Assembly: GCA_017478245.1 (NCBI GenBank)
Contig: JAFVDW010000053.1
Span: forward strand, 1 to 40,685
Reading direction: 5' to 3'
DNA: 40,685 nucleotides
From: Lachnospiraceae bacterium
GTDB taxonomy: Bacteria > Bacillota > Clostridia > Lachnospirales > Lachnospiraceae
The notes under the pieces were generated by a model. It did not search any database, had not been told where the DNA came from, and worked only from the letters and a program-made list of their open reading frames with translations. The position numbers and the translations under genes were made by a program. Each line of letters starts with the position of its first letter. Positions within the stretch are counted from its first letter, which is position 1. Positions 17,437 to 25,262 of this stretch are shown here, one piece after another.

Positions 17437-17464
17437 ACATTGACATGCCCACACGCATACAATA
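17437..17464 (+). promoter_or_regulatory. Sporulation (sigma-K/sigma-E-like) promoter of the Cys-rich gene
   Basis: CATACAATA at 17456-17464 matches the sigma-K -10 CATAnnnTA, with ACA exactly 16 bases upstream at 17437-17439. It also equals the sigma-E -10 CATACAnT, with an AAACATT-like -35 at 17435-17441. The expected start is near 17471, before GGAGG at about 17482. Confidence 0.55.
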
Positions 17465-17493
17465 AACCATAAATAAAACTTGGAGGCTTCAAT

Positions 17494-17742
17494 ATGAGCG
17501 ATTTAACTGCTACAAACTGTGGATGTAATAACAATGGTGTCGGCGGAAGCAACAGCTTTGGCGGATGCTTCTGGATCATCCTGATACTGCTGTTCTGCAA
17601 TGGCAACGGCAATGGTTGTGGCTTCGGCAACGGCAATGGCATTTTCGGCGGCAATGATAACAACAACTGCTGTGAGTGGCTGATCTGGATTCTTTTGATT
17701 TCCTGCCTGTGCGGAAACAACAACGGATGCGGCAACTACTAA
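17494..17742 (+). CDS. Small Cys/Gly/Asn-rich protein, possible spore coat component
   Basis: An 82-residue protein of very biased composition, rich in Asn, Gly and Cys with low charge. Two short hydrophobic stretches, FWIILILLFC (about 28-37) and WLIWILLISCLC (about 62-73), are embedded in NGNG-type repeats and carry most of the nine or so cysteines. TGGAGG lies 7 bases before the ATG. Proteins of this type in Clostridia are often annotated as high-cysteine or YjcZ-like sporulation proteins. I do not see enough to assign a defined family. The upstream region has a sigma-K/sigma-E-like promoter and a good terminator follows, so it is a single-gene unit. A role in the cross-linked spore coat is a reasonable inference but unproven. 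Confidence 0.75.
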   Translation: MSDLTATNCGCNNNGVGGSNSFGGCFWIILILLFCNGNGNGCGFGNGNGIFGGNDNNNCCEWLIWILLISCLCGNNNGCGNY

Positions 17743-17767
17743 GTTCTCCTTTTAAGTAGAACACGCG

Positions 17768-17796
17768 AAATAGGCTCCTGCACGGGAGCCTATTTT
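17768..17796 (+). terminator. Rho-independent terminator of the Cys-rich gene
   Basis: AAATAGGCTCC (17768-17778) pairs perfectly with GGAGCCTATTT (17785-17795) around a 6-base loop, followed by TTCATCTTTT. It lies 25 bases past the stop codon. Confidence 0.85.
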
Positions 17797-17823
17797 CATC
17801 TTTTGAAAATTGTTACGTTGACG

Positions 17824-17852
17824 TCATAAGTATTTTTCCCAATACATAAACT
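17824..17852 (+). promoter_or_regulatory. Sigma-E-like promoter of the two small genes
   Basis: TCATAAG (17824-17830), 14 bases, CATAAACT (17845-17852). The -10 matches the sigma-E CATACAnT at seven of eight positions and the spacing is typical. A sigma-A reading from TTGACG would need a 19-base spacer. Confidence 0.45.
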
Positions 17853-17881
17853 GATAGCAAAGGCTTTGATGGAGGCAGCTC

Positions 17882-18337
17882 ATGGGAGAAAATGGACAGG
17901 ATAAAATTCTATCATTCGATACATTATACACGAACAACCATATTCAGATGCTCAAAATCCTATCGAGTTATCTCTCTCCCGGTACCAGAAAGCAGATTGC
18001 TGTCTACATAAAGTTTTTGGAATTTCAATACGCCCTTTCCCTCACACGACCTTTTGCCTCCTCTTCTGAACAGTTTTCTTCCGAGAAAACCTTCAACATT
18101 GCCGGTCTATGCGAGGAACTTCTTCCATTTTGCGGAATCAAAGAGCAGGAAATATTGCAAAACATTCAAAATTTCTACAAAAACTTTGAAAACATGCAAG
18201 AAATGATGCAGATGGTGGAAATGATGCAAGAATTTATGCCGGAAGGTTTTTCACCGGGAGGTGATATGGCAGGAATGGATCTGTCACAGATTTTTGGCAT
18301 GATGAACGGGGATTTTCCCACAGATATCAATATATGA
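17882..18337 (+). CDS. Unknown 151-residue protein with Met-rich C-terminus
   Basis: No family is recognised. The ATG at 17882 has GGAGG at 17871-17875. The first half is helical and amphipathic (MLKILSSYLSPGTRKQIAVYIKFLEFQYALS). The second half is acidic and strikingly rich in methionine (MQEMMQMVEMMQEFMPEG, then GGDMAGMDLSQIFGMMNG). There is no signal peptide or membrane helix. The next gene starts 44 bases downstream on the same strand, so the two probably form an operon. A sigma-E-like promoter lies upstream. The first part loosely recalls small proteins found next to sporulation genes in Clostridia, but I cannot name one. Function unknown. Confidence 0.75.
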   Translation: MGENGQDKILSFDTLYTNNHIQMLKILSSYLSPGTRKQIAVYIKFLEFQYALSLTRPFASSSEQFSSEKTFNIAGLCEELLPFCGIKEQEILQNIQNFYKNFENMQEMMQMVEMMQEFMPEGFSPGGDMAGMDLSQIFGMMNGDFPTDINI

Positions 18338-18381
18338 TATTGTGATTAGAAAATTATTATAAGAAAGGCTAGGTGCACCAT

Positions 18382-18666
18382 ATGAACAATGAAAATCGAC
18401 CGGAATGGATGAATGACGAGATTGTCCAGGATATCTCTCCCGAAAAACTTGATTTTCTGGAAAAGATGTATCAAAATGGACACGGCAAAAATCAAAAAGA
18501 GCTGATGGCATTTATGATGCCTATGCTGAAACAGGCAAAAGAACAGAATCTCATTTTTACACCACAGGAAATGAACGCTGCCATCACAGCCATTCGAAGG
18601 CACAGTACTCGCGAGGAGCTGGCACAGATGGATAAGATTCTGGAGCGCGCGCAAAAAGGAAAATAA
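18382..18666 (+). CDS. Unknown 94-residue helical protein, partner of the preceding gene
   Basis: I do not recognise this protein. It begins MNNENRPEWMNDEIVQDISP and consists of predicted helices (KLDFLEKMYQNGHGKNQKEL, MLKQAKEQNLIFTPQEMNAA, ELAQMDKILERAQKGK). It is soluble, with no membrane segment. The ATG at 18382 has AGGT 7 bases upstream. A GTG at 18373 is an alternative that adds three residues. It follows the Met-rich gene by 44 bases and is itself fairly Met-rich, so the two products may act together. A bidirectional terminator follows at 18706-18773. Confidence 0.75.
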   Translation: MNNENRPEWMNDEIVQDISPEKLDFLEKMYQNGHGKNQKELMAFMMPMLKQAKEQNLIFTPQEMNAAITAIRRHSTREELAQMDKILERAQKGK

Positions 18667-18705
18667 AACCTTGCTTTTTGCAAATACGGAATTAGTTTGT
18701 ATAAC

Positions 18706-18773
18706 AAACGGCACTATCTGTTTCAATAATGCAGTATTATTCATTCTGCTTAATCGAAACAGACTGTGCCGTT
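18706..18773. terminator. Bidirectional terminator between the small genes and leuS
   Basis: The arms at 18706-18724 and 18756-18773 pair over about 17 bp with one two-base mismatch. The loop contains AATAAT/ATTATT and GCAG/CTGC segments that can fold further. Plus-strand transcripts end in TTTTGTTTGTT. It lies between convergent genes and immediately after the leuS stop. Confidence 0.8.
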
Positions 18774-18780
18774 TTGTTTG

Positions 18781-21195
18781 TTACGGTTTTACCACAATGT
18801 TCACGATTCTACCGGGAACATATACCTCTTTTACGACCGTTCCCTGCAGCTTATCTCCCAACGCTTCCCTTGCAGCAGCGATGACTGCATCCTTCTCCTC
18901 ATCCTTAGATATCAGAATCGTCGTTCTCATCTTACCGTTTATCTGCACGCCAATCTCCACAGTACTCTCTACTGTCTTCTCCTCATCATAGGCAGGCCAG
19001 GTTGCCTGATAGAGTCTGCCCTGGAAACCGGCTGTCTGCCACAGTTCCTCCGTAATATGAGGCGCTACCGGATTCAACAGTGTAAGCAGTGTTTTGTACT
19101 CTGCCTTGGTCACAGCATTCTTCTTATAGAATTCGTTAATCAGAGCCATCATTGCCGCAATGGCTGTGTTGTACTTCAGATTCTCGAAATCATTGCTGAC
19201 CTTCTTGATGGTCTGGTGCATCTTGGTCTCCAAATCAGCGCTATAGCTGTCACCATCCACCAGAATATCCTGCAATTTCCATACTCTCTCCAGGAATCTA
19301 CGACAGCCCTTCACGCCATCCTCACTCCACGCAGCGCTTAAGTCAAAAGCGCCGATGAACATCTCGTAGGTACGCAGGGTATCTGCCCCATAATCCTGTA
19401 CGATATCGTCCGGATTCACCACGTTACCGCGGGACTTGGACATCTTCTCACCGTTGGAGCCTAAGATCATACCATGGCTGGTTCTCTTCTGATAAGGCTC
19501 TGGACAAGGCACCACCTGCTCATCATACAGGAATCTATGCCAAAATCTGGAATAGAGCAAATGCAATGTCGTATGCTCCATACCGCCATTATACCAATCA
19601 ACAGGCATCCAATACTGAAGTGCTTCCTTGCTCGCCAAGGCCTCCGTATTAGTGGGATCGGTATAGCGCAGGAAATACCAGGAAGAGCCTGCCCACTGGG
19701 GCATCGTATCAGTCTCTCTCTTTGCCGGCTTTCCGCAGCAGGGGCATGTGGTGTTCACCCAATCTGTCATGGCAGCTAAGGGAGACTCCCCATTATCAGT
19801 AGGCATGTAACTCTCTACCTCAGGCAACTGCAGGGGCAGTTCGCTTTCATCGATTGCCACATAGCCACAATCCTCACAATATACTACAGGAATAGGCTCT
19901 CCCCAGTAACGTTGTCTGGAAAATACCCAATCACGCAGCTTATAATTGGTCTTGGCAGTACCAATCCCCTTCTCCTCCAGGAATTCGATCATCTTTTTCT
20001 TGGCATCTGCCACGGAAAGTCCGTCAAGGAACCCGGAATTTACCAGTGTTCCGGTTGCCACATCCGTATAGACTGCCTCCTGGACGCTCGTAGGGCTTCC
20101 TGCCACTACCTCAATAATGGGTAAATCAAATTTCTTTGCAAAATCCCAGTCTCTCTCATCATGGGCAGGAACTGCCATGATAGCACCGGTTCCATAGGTC
20201 ATTAATACATAGTCGGAAATCCAAATGGGAATCTCCTTGCCGTTTACAGGATTGGTAGCCGTGATACCATCAATCGGCACACCCGTCTTATCCTTCGCAA
20301 GCTCTGTGCGCTCAAAATCAGATTTCTTGGAAGCCTGCTCTCTATATGCCACAATCGCATCCCAGTTCTTGATCTCAGACTGGTATTTGTCAATCAAAGG
20401 ATGCTCAGGCGATACTACCATGTAGGTCGCACCGAAGAGCGTATCCGGTCTGGTAGTATAAATACGCAGTTTCTCTTCTTTTCCCGTCAAAGCAAAATCA
20501 ACTTCTGCTCCCTGAGACTTACCAATCCAGTTCTTCTGGGATACCTTGACACGCTCAATATAATCAACCGTATCCAATCCCTCTAGCAGCTTCTCTGCAT
20601 AATCAGTGATTTTTAACATCCACTGGCTCTTTACCTTGCGGACTACCTCAGAACCGCAGCGCTCGCAGACACCGTTTACCACTTCCTCGTTGGCAAGACC
20701 AACCTTACAGGAGGTGCACCAGTTAATGGGCATCTCTGATTTGTACGCAAGCCCTGCCTTGAACAGCTTTAAAAAGATCCACTGGGTCCACTTATAGTAT
20801 TCCGGATCTGTGGTATTTACCTCTCTATCCCAGTCAAAGGAATAGCCAAGGGAATGAAGCTGATTCTTGAAACGCTCCACATTGTTCCTTGTCACGATTT
20901 TGGGATGAATATGATTCTTGATGGCATAGTTTTCTGTGGGAAGACCAAACGCGTCCCATCCCATGGGATATAGTACGTTGTAGCCCTGCATTCTTCTCTT
21001 ACGAGCAACGATATCCAATGCTGTGTAGGGTCTGGGATGTCCCACATGAAGTCCCTGTCCCGAAGGATAAGGGAACTCTACCAGTGCATAGTATTTGGGT
21101 TTGGAATAGTCATCAGAAGTTTTAAAAGCCTTCTCGTTATCCCAAACAGTCTGCCATTTTTTCTCCACCTCATGGTGATTGTAAGGTACTGCCAT
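18781..21195 (-). CDS. leuS: Leucyl-tRNA synthetase
   Basis: A class I aminoacyl-tRNA synthetase of 804 residues, the normal bacterial length. The HIGH motif appears as [20 protein letters not shown] (about 41-60), with [12 protein letters not shown] after it. The zinc-like cysteine cluster [12 protein letters not shown]...CERCG and the CP1 editing domain ([35 protein letters not shown]) follow. A second CxxC pair appears (CEDCGY, CPCCG). The KMSKS loop is [12 protein letters not shown], and the anticodon-binding and C-terminal domains complete it. The start is the ATG at 21193-21195 after AGGAGGAACAAAA. A T-box leader and its own promoter lie upstream, so expression should rise when tRNA-Leu is uncharged. 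Confidence 0.97.
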   Translation of the reverse strand: MAVPYNHHEVEKKWQTVWDNEKAFKTSDDYSKPKYYALVEFPYPSGQGLHVGHPRPYTALDIVARKRRMQGYNVLYPMGWDAFGLPTENYAIKNHIHPKIVTRNNVERFKNQLHSLGYSFDWDREVNTTDPEYYKWTQWIFLKLFKAGLAYKSEMPINWCTSCKVGLANEEVVNGVCERCGSEVVRKVKSQWMLKITDYAEKLLEGLDTVDYIERVKVSQKNWIGKSQGAEVDFALTGKEEKLRIYTTRPDTLFGATYMVVSPEHPLIDKYQSEIKNWDAIVAYREQASKKSDFERTELAKDKTGVPIDGITATNPVNGKEIPIWISDYVLMTYGTGAIMAVPAHDERDWDFAKKFDLPIIEVVAGSPTSVQEAVYTDVATGTLVNSGFLDGLSVADAKKKMIEFLEEKGIGTAKTNYKLRDWVFSRQRYWGEPIPVVYCEDCGYVAIDESELPLQLPEVESYMPTDNGESPLAAMTDWVNTTCPCCGKPAKRETDTMPQWAGSSWYFLRYTDPTNTEALASKEALQYWMPVDWYNGGMEHTTLHLLYSRFWHRFLYDEQVVPCPEPYQKRTSHGMILGSNGEKMSKSRGNVVNPDDIVQDYGADTLRTYEMFIGAFDLSAAWSEDGVKGCRRFLERVWKLQDILVDGDSYSADLETKMHQTIKKVSNDFENLKYNTAIAAMMALINEFYKKNAVTKAEYKTLLTLLNPVAPHITEELWQTAGFQGRLYQATWPAYDEEKTVESTVEIGVQINGKMRTTILISKDEEKDAVIAAAREALGDKLQGTVVKEVYVPGRIVNIVVKP

Positions 21196-21261
21196 TTTTG
21201 TTCCTCCTCTATATCTGTTGTCGTTCTAAGTCCGCCTGTGTGCGCTTTCTTGAGAACAATG

Positions 21262-21543
21262 ATAAAAGCCCTCTCGCTTTAGAGACGAAAGGGCTTATGT
21301 TCCGTGGTACCACTCTAATTCACATCTGAATATTTGTTTACAAATATTCAGATTGTGCACTTTTTACCTTTCTGTAACGGGAACTACCGCCTTCAGCTAC
21401 ACATACCCATTTAGAGGCACTTCACAAAAGGAACTCAGAGACCAGTTCAAAGTATTCCGCCATTGCCTCGCACCAACCGGCAACTCTCTTGAGACTTCCA
21501 ACTCCTACTACTTCTCATCTTCGTTTCTCACTTTATAAATCTA
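21262..21543 (-). ncRNA. T-box leader of leuS
   Basis: A tRNA-sensing leader on the minus strand. The conserved T-box (AGAGTGGTACCACGGAA) is at 21316-21300. The terminator, with stem GCCCTTTCG/CGAGAGGGC and a TTTT tail, is at 21296-21262. Stem I starts with the AGTAGTA-type segment around 21510. A 10-bp helix flanks a specifier region reading GGTCTCTGAG. By analogy with the NNN-A rule the specifier is CUG (followed by A), though CUC overlaps it. Both are Leu codons, matching the downstream gene. Within the T-box the usual GGGTGG is AGAGTGG, a mild deviation. This fills the gap between leuS and rpn. Confidence 0.92.
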
Positions 21544-21549
21544 AGGCAT

Positions 21550-21578
21550 ATTGTACCCTTTTTTCAATAAGAATTCAA
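21550..21578 (-). promoter_or_regulatory. Promoter of the leuS T-box transcript
   Basis: On the minus strand TTGAAT (21578-21573), 17 bases, TACAAT (21555-21550). It lies directly after the rpn stop codon at 21587, so leuS is an independent unit. Confidence 0.75.
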
Positions 21579-21586
21579 TCCTGCAA

Positions 21587-22570
21587 TTACAAATAGCTAT
21601 CCACTTCTTCCTCGGCAACAGAAAAATTTTTTATAAGAACCATTTTTATTTCTGTGTTGGCATGTCCCAAATCACGCAACAAATCAACGGTGTTTTTAAT
21701 AGCCTCCATAGTAGCTTCAGCTCTTCCTTCAGCTCTTCCTTCTTCTCTTCCTTCTTCTCTTCCCTCTTCTCTTCCCTCTGCTCTTCCCTCAGCTCTTCCT
21801 TTTGCTCTGCCTTCTGCCATCCCGGCTTCCATGCCCTCAATGCGTGCCTTTTCTTTTGCTTCATTGATTTCCGGCTCCATAATCTCCAACAACGCTCTGC
21901 ACATACGATTTTCTCCTTTCAGCGCTTCTACAAGCTCTCTATTTGCCCCTACACTTACTTCCAACACGGAATCCGCCATCTCACGCTCCCACTTCCCTTC
22001 CAAACGATCTACCGTATCCAAAAGGTTCACCATTTCCTGCCTGCCCATCCTTGCAGACAGTGCCGCTAACCAAATATGTGATATTTTATCCAGCTCTCCG
22101 GTAGCAATAATCTGAATGGGAAATAACACCTTACCTTCAATATGATAAATTCCTTGATAGAGCTCTGACACCGAAAACCCTTGCTCCTTCAGTGAGCGAA
22201 ACAGCCCCTCAGGTTTACTTTCCCGAAGCAGCGTGATCGTCACATCCTTCGCTTTTATCGCATCTACCGTCTCTCCGTAAGATTTATAAAGACAAGCATA
22301 TCCCAGTGCTTTATAGAACACATCTATATCCAACCGTTCCTTGGGGGATTTATACTCTAACAGATTGTGTCCCTTGAAAATCTTACCTATCTCATTGCGA
22401 ATCTCCTTATCCATTTCCTTCTTAATCACCAACAGATCAATCTCCAACGGTCTGGTATTCAAATTATATTCCTTTTCAAACTGTAAATTTCCCTTATCCT
22501 GTAACATTTCCAGATTTACTGCAGCGACAAACCCGGGATGCCATTGTATCATATTACTACTTATATGCAA
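21587..22570 (-). CDS. Rpn-family PD-(D/E)XK nuclease-like protein with GRxE repeat tail
   Basis: A 327-residue protein of the Rpn/transposase-associated nuclease type that is abundant in Lachnospiraceae. The nuclease core is visible as Asp45 in PLEIDLLVIK and Glu72-x-Lys74 in NLLEYKSP, followed by DVFYKALGYACLYK. The middle is helical. Residues about 252-285 are a perfect run of EGRA/EGRE tetrapeptide repeats encoded by 12-base DNA repeats, and the last 40 residues form a helix-rich cap (NTVDLLRDLGHANTEIKMVL). The start is TTG at 22568-22570 with AAGGGG 8 bases upstream, about 14 bases from an extended -10 promoter. The first in-frame ATG is six codons later. Rpn proteins in E. coli cut DNA and promote RecA-independent recombination. 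Whether this one is active or acts in phage defence is not known. Confidence 0.85.
   Translation of the reverse strand: MHISSNMIQWHPGFVAAVNLEMLQDKGNLQFEKEYNLNTRPLEIDLLVIKKEMDKEIRNEIGKIFKGHNLLEYKSPKERLDIDVFYKALGYACLYKSYGETVDAIKAKDVTITLLRESKPEGLFRSLKEQGFSVSELYQGIYHIEGKVLFPIQIIATGELDKISHIWLAALSARMGRQEMVNLLDTVDRLEGKWEREMADSVLEVSVGANRELVEALKGENRMCRALLEIMEPEINEAKEKARIEGMEAGMAEGRAKGRAEGRAEGREEGREEGREEGRAEGRAEATMEAIKNTVDLLRDLGHANTEIKMVLIKNFSVAEEEVDSYL
21715..21820. repeat. 12-base tandem repeat inside rpn
   Basis: About eight imperfect copies of CTCTTCCCTCTG-like units on the plus strand encode the GR(A/E)EGR(A/E)E tail. Phase and length (multiples of 12) keep the reading frame, so copy-number change by slippage would shorten or lengthen the tail without breaking the gene. 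Confidence 0.85.
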
Positions 22571-22590
22571 TATTTTATCCCCTTTCCATT

Positions 22591-22599
22591 ATTATAGCA
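22591..22599 (-). promoter_or_regulatory. Extended -10 promoter of rpn
   Basis: On the minus strand TGCTATAAT reads TGn-TATAAT, an extended -10. The -35 (TTTATT) is poor. The start would be near 22584, leaving a 14-base leader with AAGGGG before the TTG. Confidence 0.6.
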
Positions 22600-22705
22600 C
22601 AAATAAACAGAATAATAAACACAAAAGTTTTTAAATGCGAACACTTGGCGAATTGCCCGATCTGCGTTCTCTCTTAACGCTCTTGAATAGATATAAGATA
22701 TTTAA

Positions 22706-22739
22706 ATAATAATGCGCTTGTCTGAATATGTCAAGCGCA
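22706..22739 (-). promoter_or_regulatory. Distal promoter with operator-like dyad upstream of rpn
   Basis: On the minus strand TTGACA (22734-22729), 17 bases, TATTAT (22711-22706). The arms TGCGCTTG (22713-22720) and CAAGCGCA (22732-22739) form an inverted repeat over the spacer and -35, placed as a repressor site would be. Between this promoter and the extended -10 I see no gene. The rest of 22600-22840 holds nothing else I can support. Confidence 0.5.
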
Positions 22740-22844
22740 AACGTGATTTGTTTCACATGCTGAAGCCCTATATTCTCCATTTTCCTATTGCTCCGCCATA
22801 CCAAGGGAGTTCATATCATTGGATTTTTTCTGCAAAACTCTTCT

Positions 22845-22873
22845 CAAAAATACCGGCAGGCACAGCCTGCCGG
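22845..22873 (-). terminator. Rho-independent terminator after the EF-G paralogue
   Basis: On the minus strand CCGGCAGGC and GCCTGCCGG (22873-22865 and 22861-22853) pair perfectly around TGT, followed by TATTTTTG. It lies about 47 bases after the stop codon. Confidence 0.9.
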
Positions 22874-22920
22874 CAAATCGTATAAATTTGATTCATTACC
22901 CTTTTGATAATCGAGTCAGT

Positions 22921-25014
22921 TTATTCGTCCACATTGTTCTCAGCAACCTTTGCCGCTCTCTCAGCCACTTCCTTCTCCTGTACATCGGAAGGAGCCTGCT
23001 CGTAACGCGTGAACTCATAGGAATACTCTCCGCGTCCTCCGGTCATGGAGCGAAGATCTGTGCAATAGCCGAACAAGCCACTCATAGGAATCTCCGCCTC
23101 AATAATCTGCTTACCACCCGCCACAGGAGTCATACCGAGCACGCGACCTCTTCTCTTGTTCAGGTCACCCATAACATCACCGGTGTAAGAATCCGGCACA
23201 GTAACCTTCAAGGTCTCAATAGGCTCTAACAGTACCGGATGCGCCTCCATGAAGCCTTTCTTGAATGCGCCGATGGCAGCCGTCTTAAACGCCATCTCCG
23301 AGGAATCTACCGGATGATAGGAACCGTCATACAATACTGCCTTCACGCCTACTACCGGATAAGCAGCCAAAGGTCCCTTCACCACAGAATCCTGAATACC
23401 CTTTTCCACTGCCGGGAAGAAATTCTTCGGCACGGCACCGCCTACAACTTCCTGTTCAAACACATAAGGAGTCTCCAGGTCATCGGAAGGACCAAATCTC
23501 ATTTTCACATGTCCATACTGTCCATGTCCGCCGGACTGCTTCTTGTACTTGTACTCTACATCCGAGGTCTTCTTGATGGTCTCCTTGTAAGCAATCTTGG
23601 GTCGAGCAAGCTCTACCTCTACCTTGTATTCATTCAATAATCTGCTGACGATAATCTCCAAATGCTGATCACCCATACCGTAAAGAAGCATCTGTCTGTT
23701 CTCTGCATCATTGACATTCTTCACGGTCAGATCTTCGTGGGTAATCTTCTGCAATGCCTGAGATATCTTATCTACATCTGCTTTATTTTTAGGCTTATAG
23801 CGCATGTAAGTGTACGGTGTGGAAATCTCCCACTTACCAAATTTGATCGGGGTCGCCTTGGTTGCCAGACTGTTGCCTGTTCTCGCCGCCGTCAGCTTCG
23901 CCAATGCTCCAATATCACCTGCATGAAGTTCAGGTACTTCAATGGGTTTGTTCCCCTGCAACACATAAATCTTACCAATCTTCTCCTCAATATCACGATC
24001 CAGATTGTACAGTACATCGTCTGTCTTCAACACACCGGAATTCACCTTAATCAAGGAATATTTACCGATAAACGGATCAACGATGGTCTTCCAGATATAT
24101 GCCGACTTCGCCTTGGAGAAATCATAGTCCGCATGATAAATCTCATTGGTCTTCTGGTTGATACCTGCAACCTCTCTATTTTCAGGGCTGGGCAGATACT
24201 TAATAATATCATCCAACAAGGTATAAACACCCTGACATAATATGTTGGAGCCCATGGTCATCGGTACGATACTGCCATCACACACATTGGTGCGCAGGGC
24301 TGCTCTTATTTCTGCTTCCGAGAAAGTCTCTCCGCCAAAATAGCGCTCCATGAACTCCTCGCTGGTCTCTGCTACTGCTTCCATCAAGGTCTCTCGACAA
24401 ATCTCCAGATTGGCTTTGCTGTACTCCGGAATCTCGCAAGGAATCACATCCTTACCCTGCCAACGGTTACCGGTCTCGGTAATGACATTAATGTAACCCA
24501 CAAACTTCTCACTCTCGCGGATTGGCAAATGGAAAGGTGCCATCTTTTTACCAAACTTCTCCGTCATATCCTCCACCACCTGTCGGAAGGACGCATTGTC
24601 CACATCCATATTGGAGACATAGATAATACGGGGAAGCTTATACTTTTCACACAGTTCCCATGCCTTGAGGGTCCCCACCTCTATGCCTGCCTTACCGTTT
24701 ACCACGATGACAGCCGCACCTGCCGCACTGACTGCTTCCTCCACTTCCCCTACAAAGTCAAAATAACCGGGCGTATCCAAAATATTAATCTTGTAATCGT
24801 CCCACTCGATGGGAATAACGGAAGTACTGATGGAAAACTGCCTCTTCTGCTCTTCTTTACTGTAATCGCTCAAGGTATTACCGTCCGTAACCTTGCCCAT
24901 CCTTGATGTAATGCCAGACAAATACGCCATAGACTCTGCCAGAGATGTCTTGCCGCTTCCGCCATGACCTAATAACACCACATTACGAATCTTGTCAGTT
25001 GTGTAAACCTTCAT
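22921..25014 (-). CDS. EF-G-like translational GTPase (FusA2-type paralogue)
   Basis: A 697-residue five-domain GTPase of the EF-G family. The start is the ATG at 25012-25014 (MKVYTTDKIRNVVLLGHGGS), with GGAGGG 6 bases upstream. The reading frame extends further but would start at the transcription start. Motifs: G1 GHGGSGKTSL instead of the canonical AHIDAGKTT, G3 DTPGYFDFVGEV instead of DTPGHVDF, and at G4 SNMD in IIYVSNMDVDNAS instead of NKxD. Domain IV shows YKKQSGGHGQYGHVKM and the loop SYHPVDSSEMAFKTAAIGAF, and domain V has GYCTDLRSMTGGRGEYSYEF. These substitutions mark the EF-G-like group distinct from housekeeping fusA. The gene is alone, without rpsL/rpsG/tuf, which supports a paralogue. 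Its role (recycling, stress translation or protection) is not shown. Confidence 0.88.
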   Translation of the reverse strand: MKVYTTDKIRNVVLLGHGGSGKTSLAESMAYLSGITSRMGKVTDGNTLSDYSKEEQKRQFSISTSVIPIEWDDYKINILDTPGYFDFVGEVEEAVSAAGAAVIVVNGKAGIEVGTLKAWELCEKYKLPRIIYVSNMDVDNASFRQVVEDMTEKFGKKMAPFHLPIRESEKFVGYINVITETGNRWQGKDVIPCEIPEYSKANLEICRETLMEAVAETSEEFMERYFGGETFSEAEIRAALRTNVCDGSIVPMTMGSNILCQGVYTLLDDIIKYLPSPENREVAGINQKTNEIYHADYDFSKAKSAYIWKTIVDPFIGKYSLIKVNSGVLKTDDVLYNLDRDIEEKIGKIYVLQGNKPIEVPELHAGDIGALAKLTAARTGNSLATKATPIKFGKWEISTPYTYMRYKPKNKADVDKISQALQKITHEDLTVKNVNDAENRQMLLYGMGDQHLEIIVSRLLNEYKVEVELARPKIAYKETIKKTSDVEYKYKKQSGGHGQYGHVKMRFGPSDDLETPYVFEQEVVGGAVPKNFFPAVEKGIQDSVVKGPLAAYPVVGVKAVLYDGSYHPVDSSEMAFKTAAIGAFKKGFMEAHPVLLEPIETLKVTVPDSYTGDVMGDLNKRRGRVLGMTPVAGGKQIIEAEIPMSGLFGYCTDLRSMTGGRGEYSYEFTRYEQAPSDVQEKEVAERAAKVAENNVDE

Positions 25015-25069
25015 ATGCTGCCCTCCAAATTTATGCATTTTTGGGTGTTTTGCCATATCCAATAAAAGT

Positions 25070-25098
25070 ATTTTACTAAATATTCATCTTATTTACAA
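25070..25098 (-). promoter_or_regulatory. Promoter of the EF-G paralogue
   Basis: On the minus strand TTGTAA (25098-25093), 17 bases, TAAAAT (25075-25070). The start would be near 25063, giving a leader of about 48 bases and excluding the ATG at 25062. Confidence 0.65.
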
Positions 25099-25194
25099 GA
25101 CAATTTAAATTTTTTGGTGTAATTTTTGTCCGAATTTAACTATATGGCAATAATTGTGAAATACTTCTACCAATCATTTCTCTTGAAATGCCTA

Positions 25195-25223
25195 TTGATT
25201 TTCGCACGTTAAAGTGCTATAGT
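25195..25223 (+). promoter_or_regulatory. Promoter of tyrA
   Basis: TTGATT (25195-25200), 17 bases, TATAGT (25218-25223). The start would be near 25230, with a leader of about 33 bases carrying GAGG before the ATG at 25263. Confidence 0.65.
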
Positions 25224-25262
25224 GACCTTAATAAATGCTTTTTGACAGAAATGAGGATAGAT

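Noticed and set aside
17440..17463. TTGACA ... TACAAT upstream of the Cys-rich gene as a sigma-A promoter
   Set aside because: The spacer is only 12 bases, far too short for sigma-A. The same bases fit a sporulation sigma consensus better.
21715..21820. CRISPR-like array
   Set aside because: The repeats are contiguous 12-base units inside a coding frame with no spacers.
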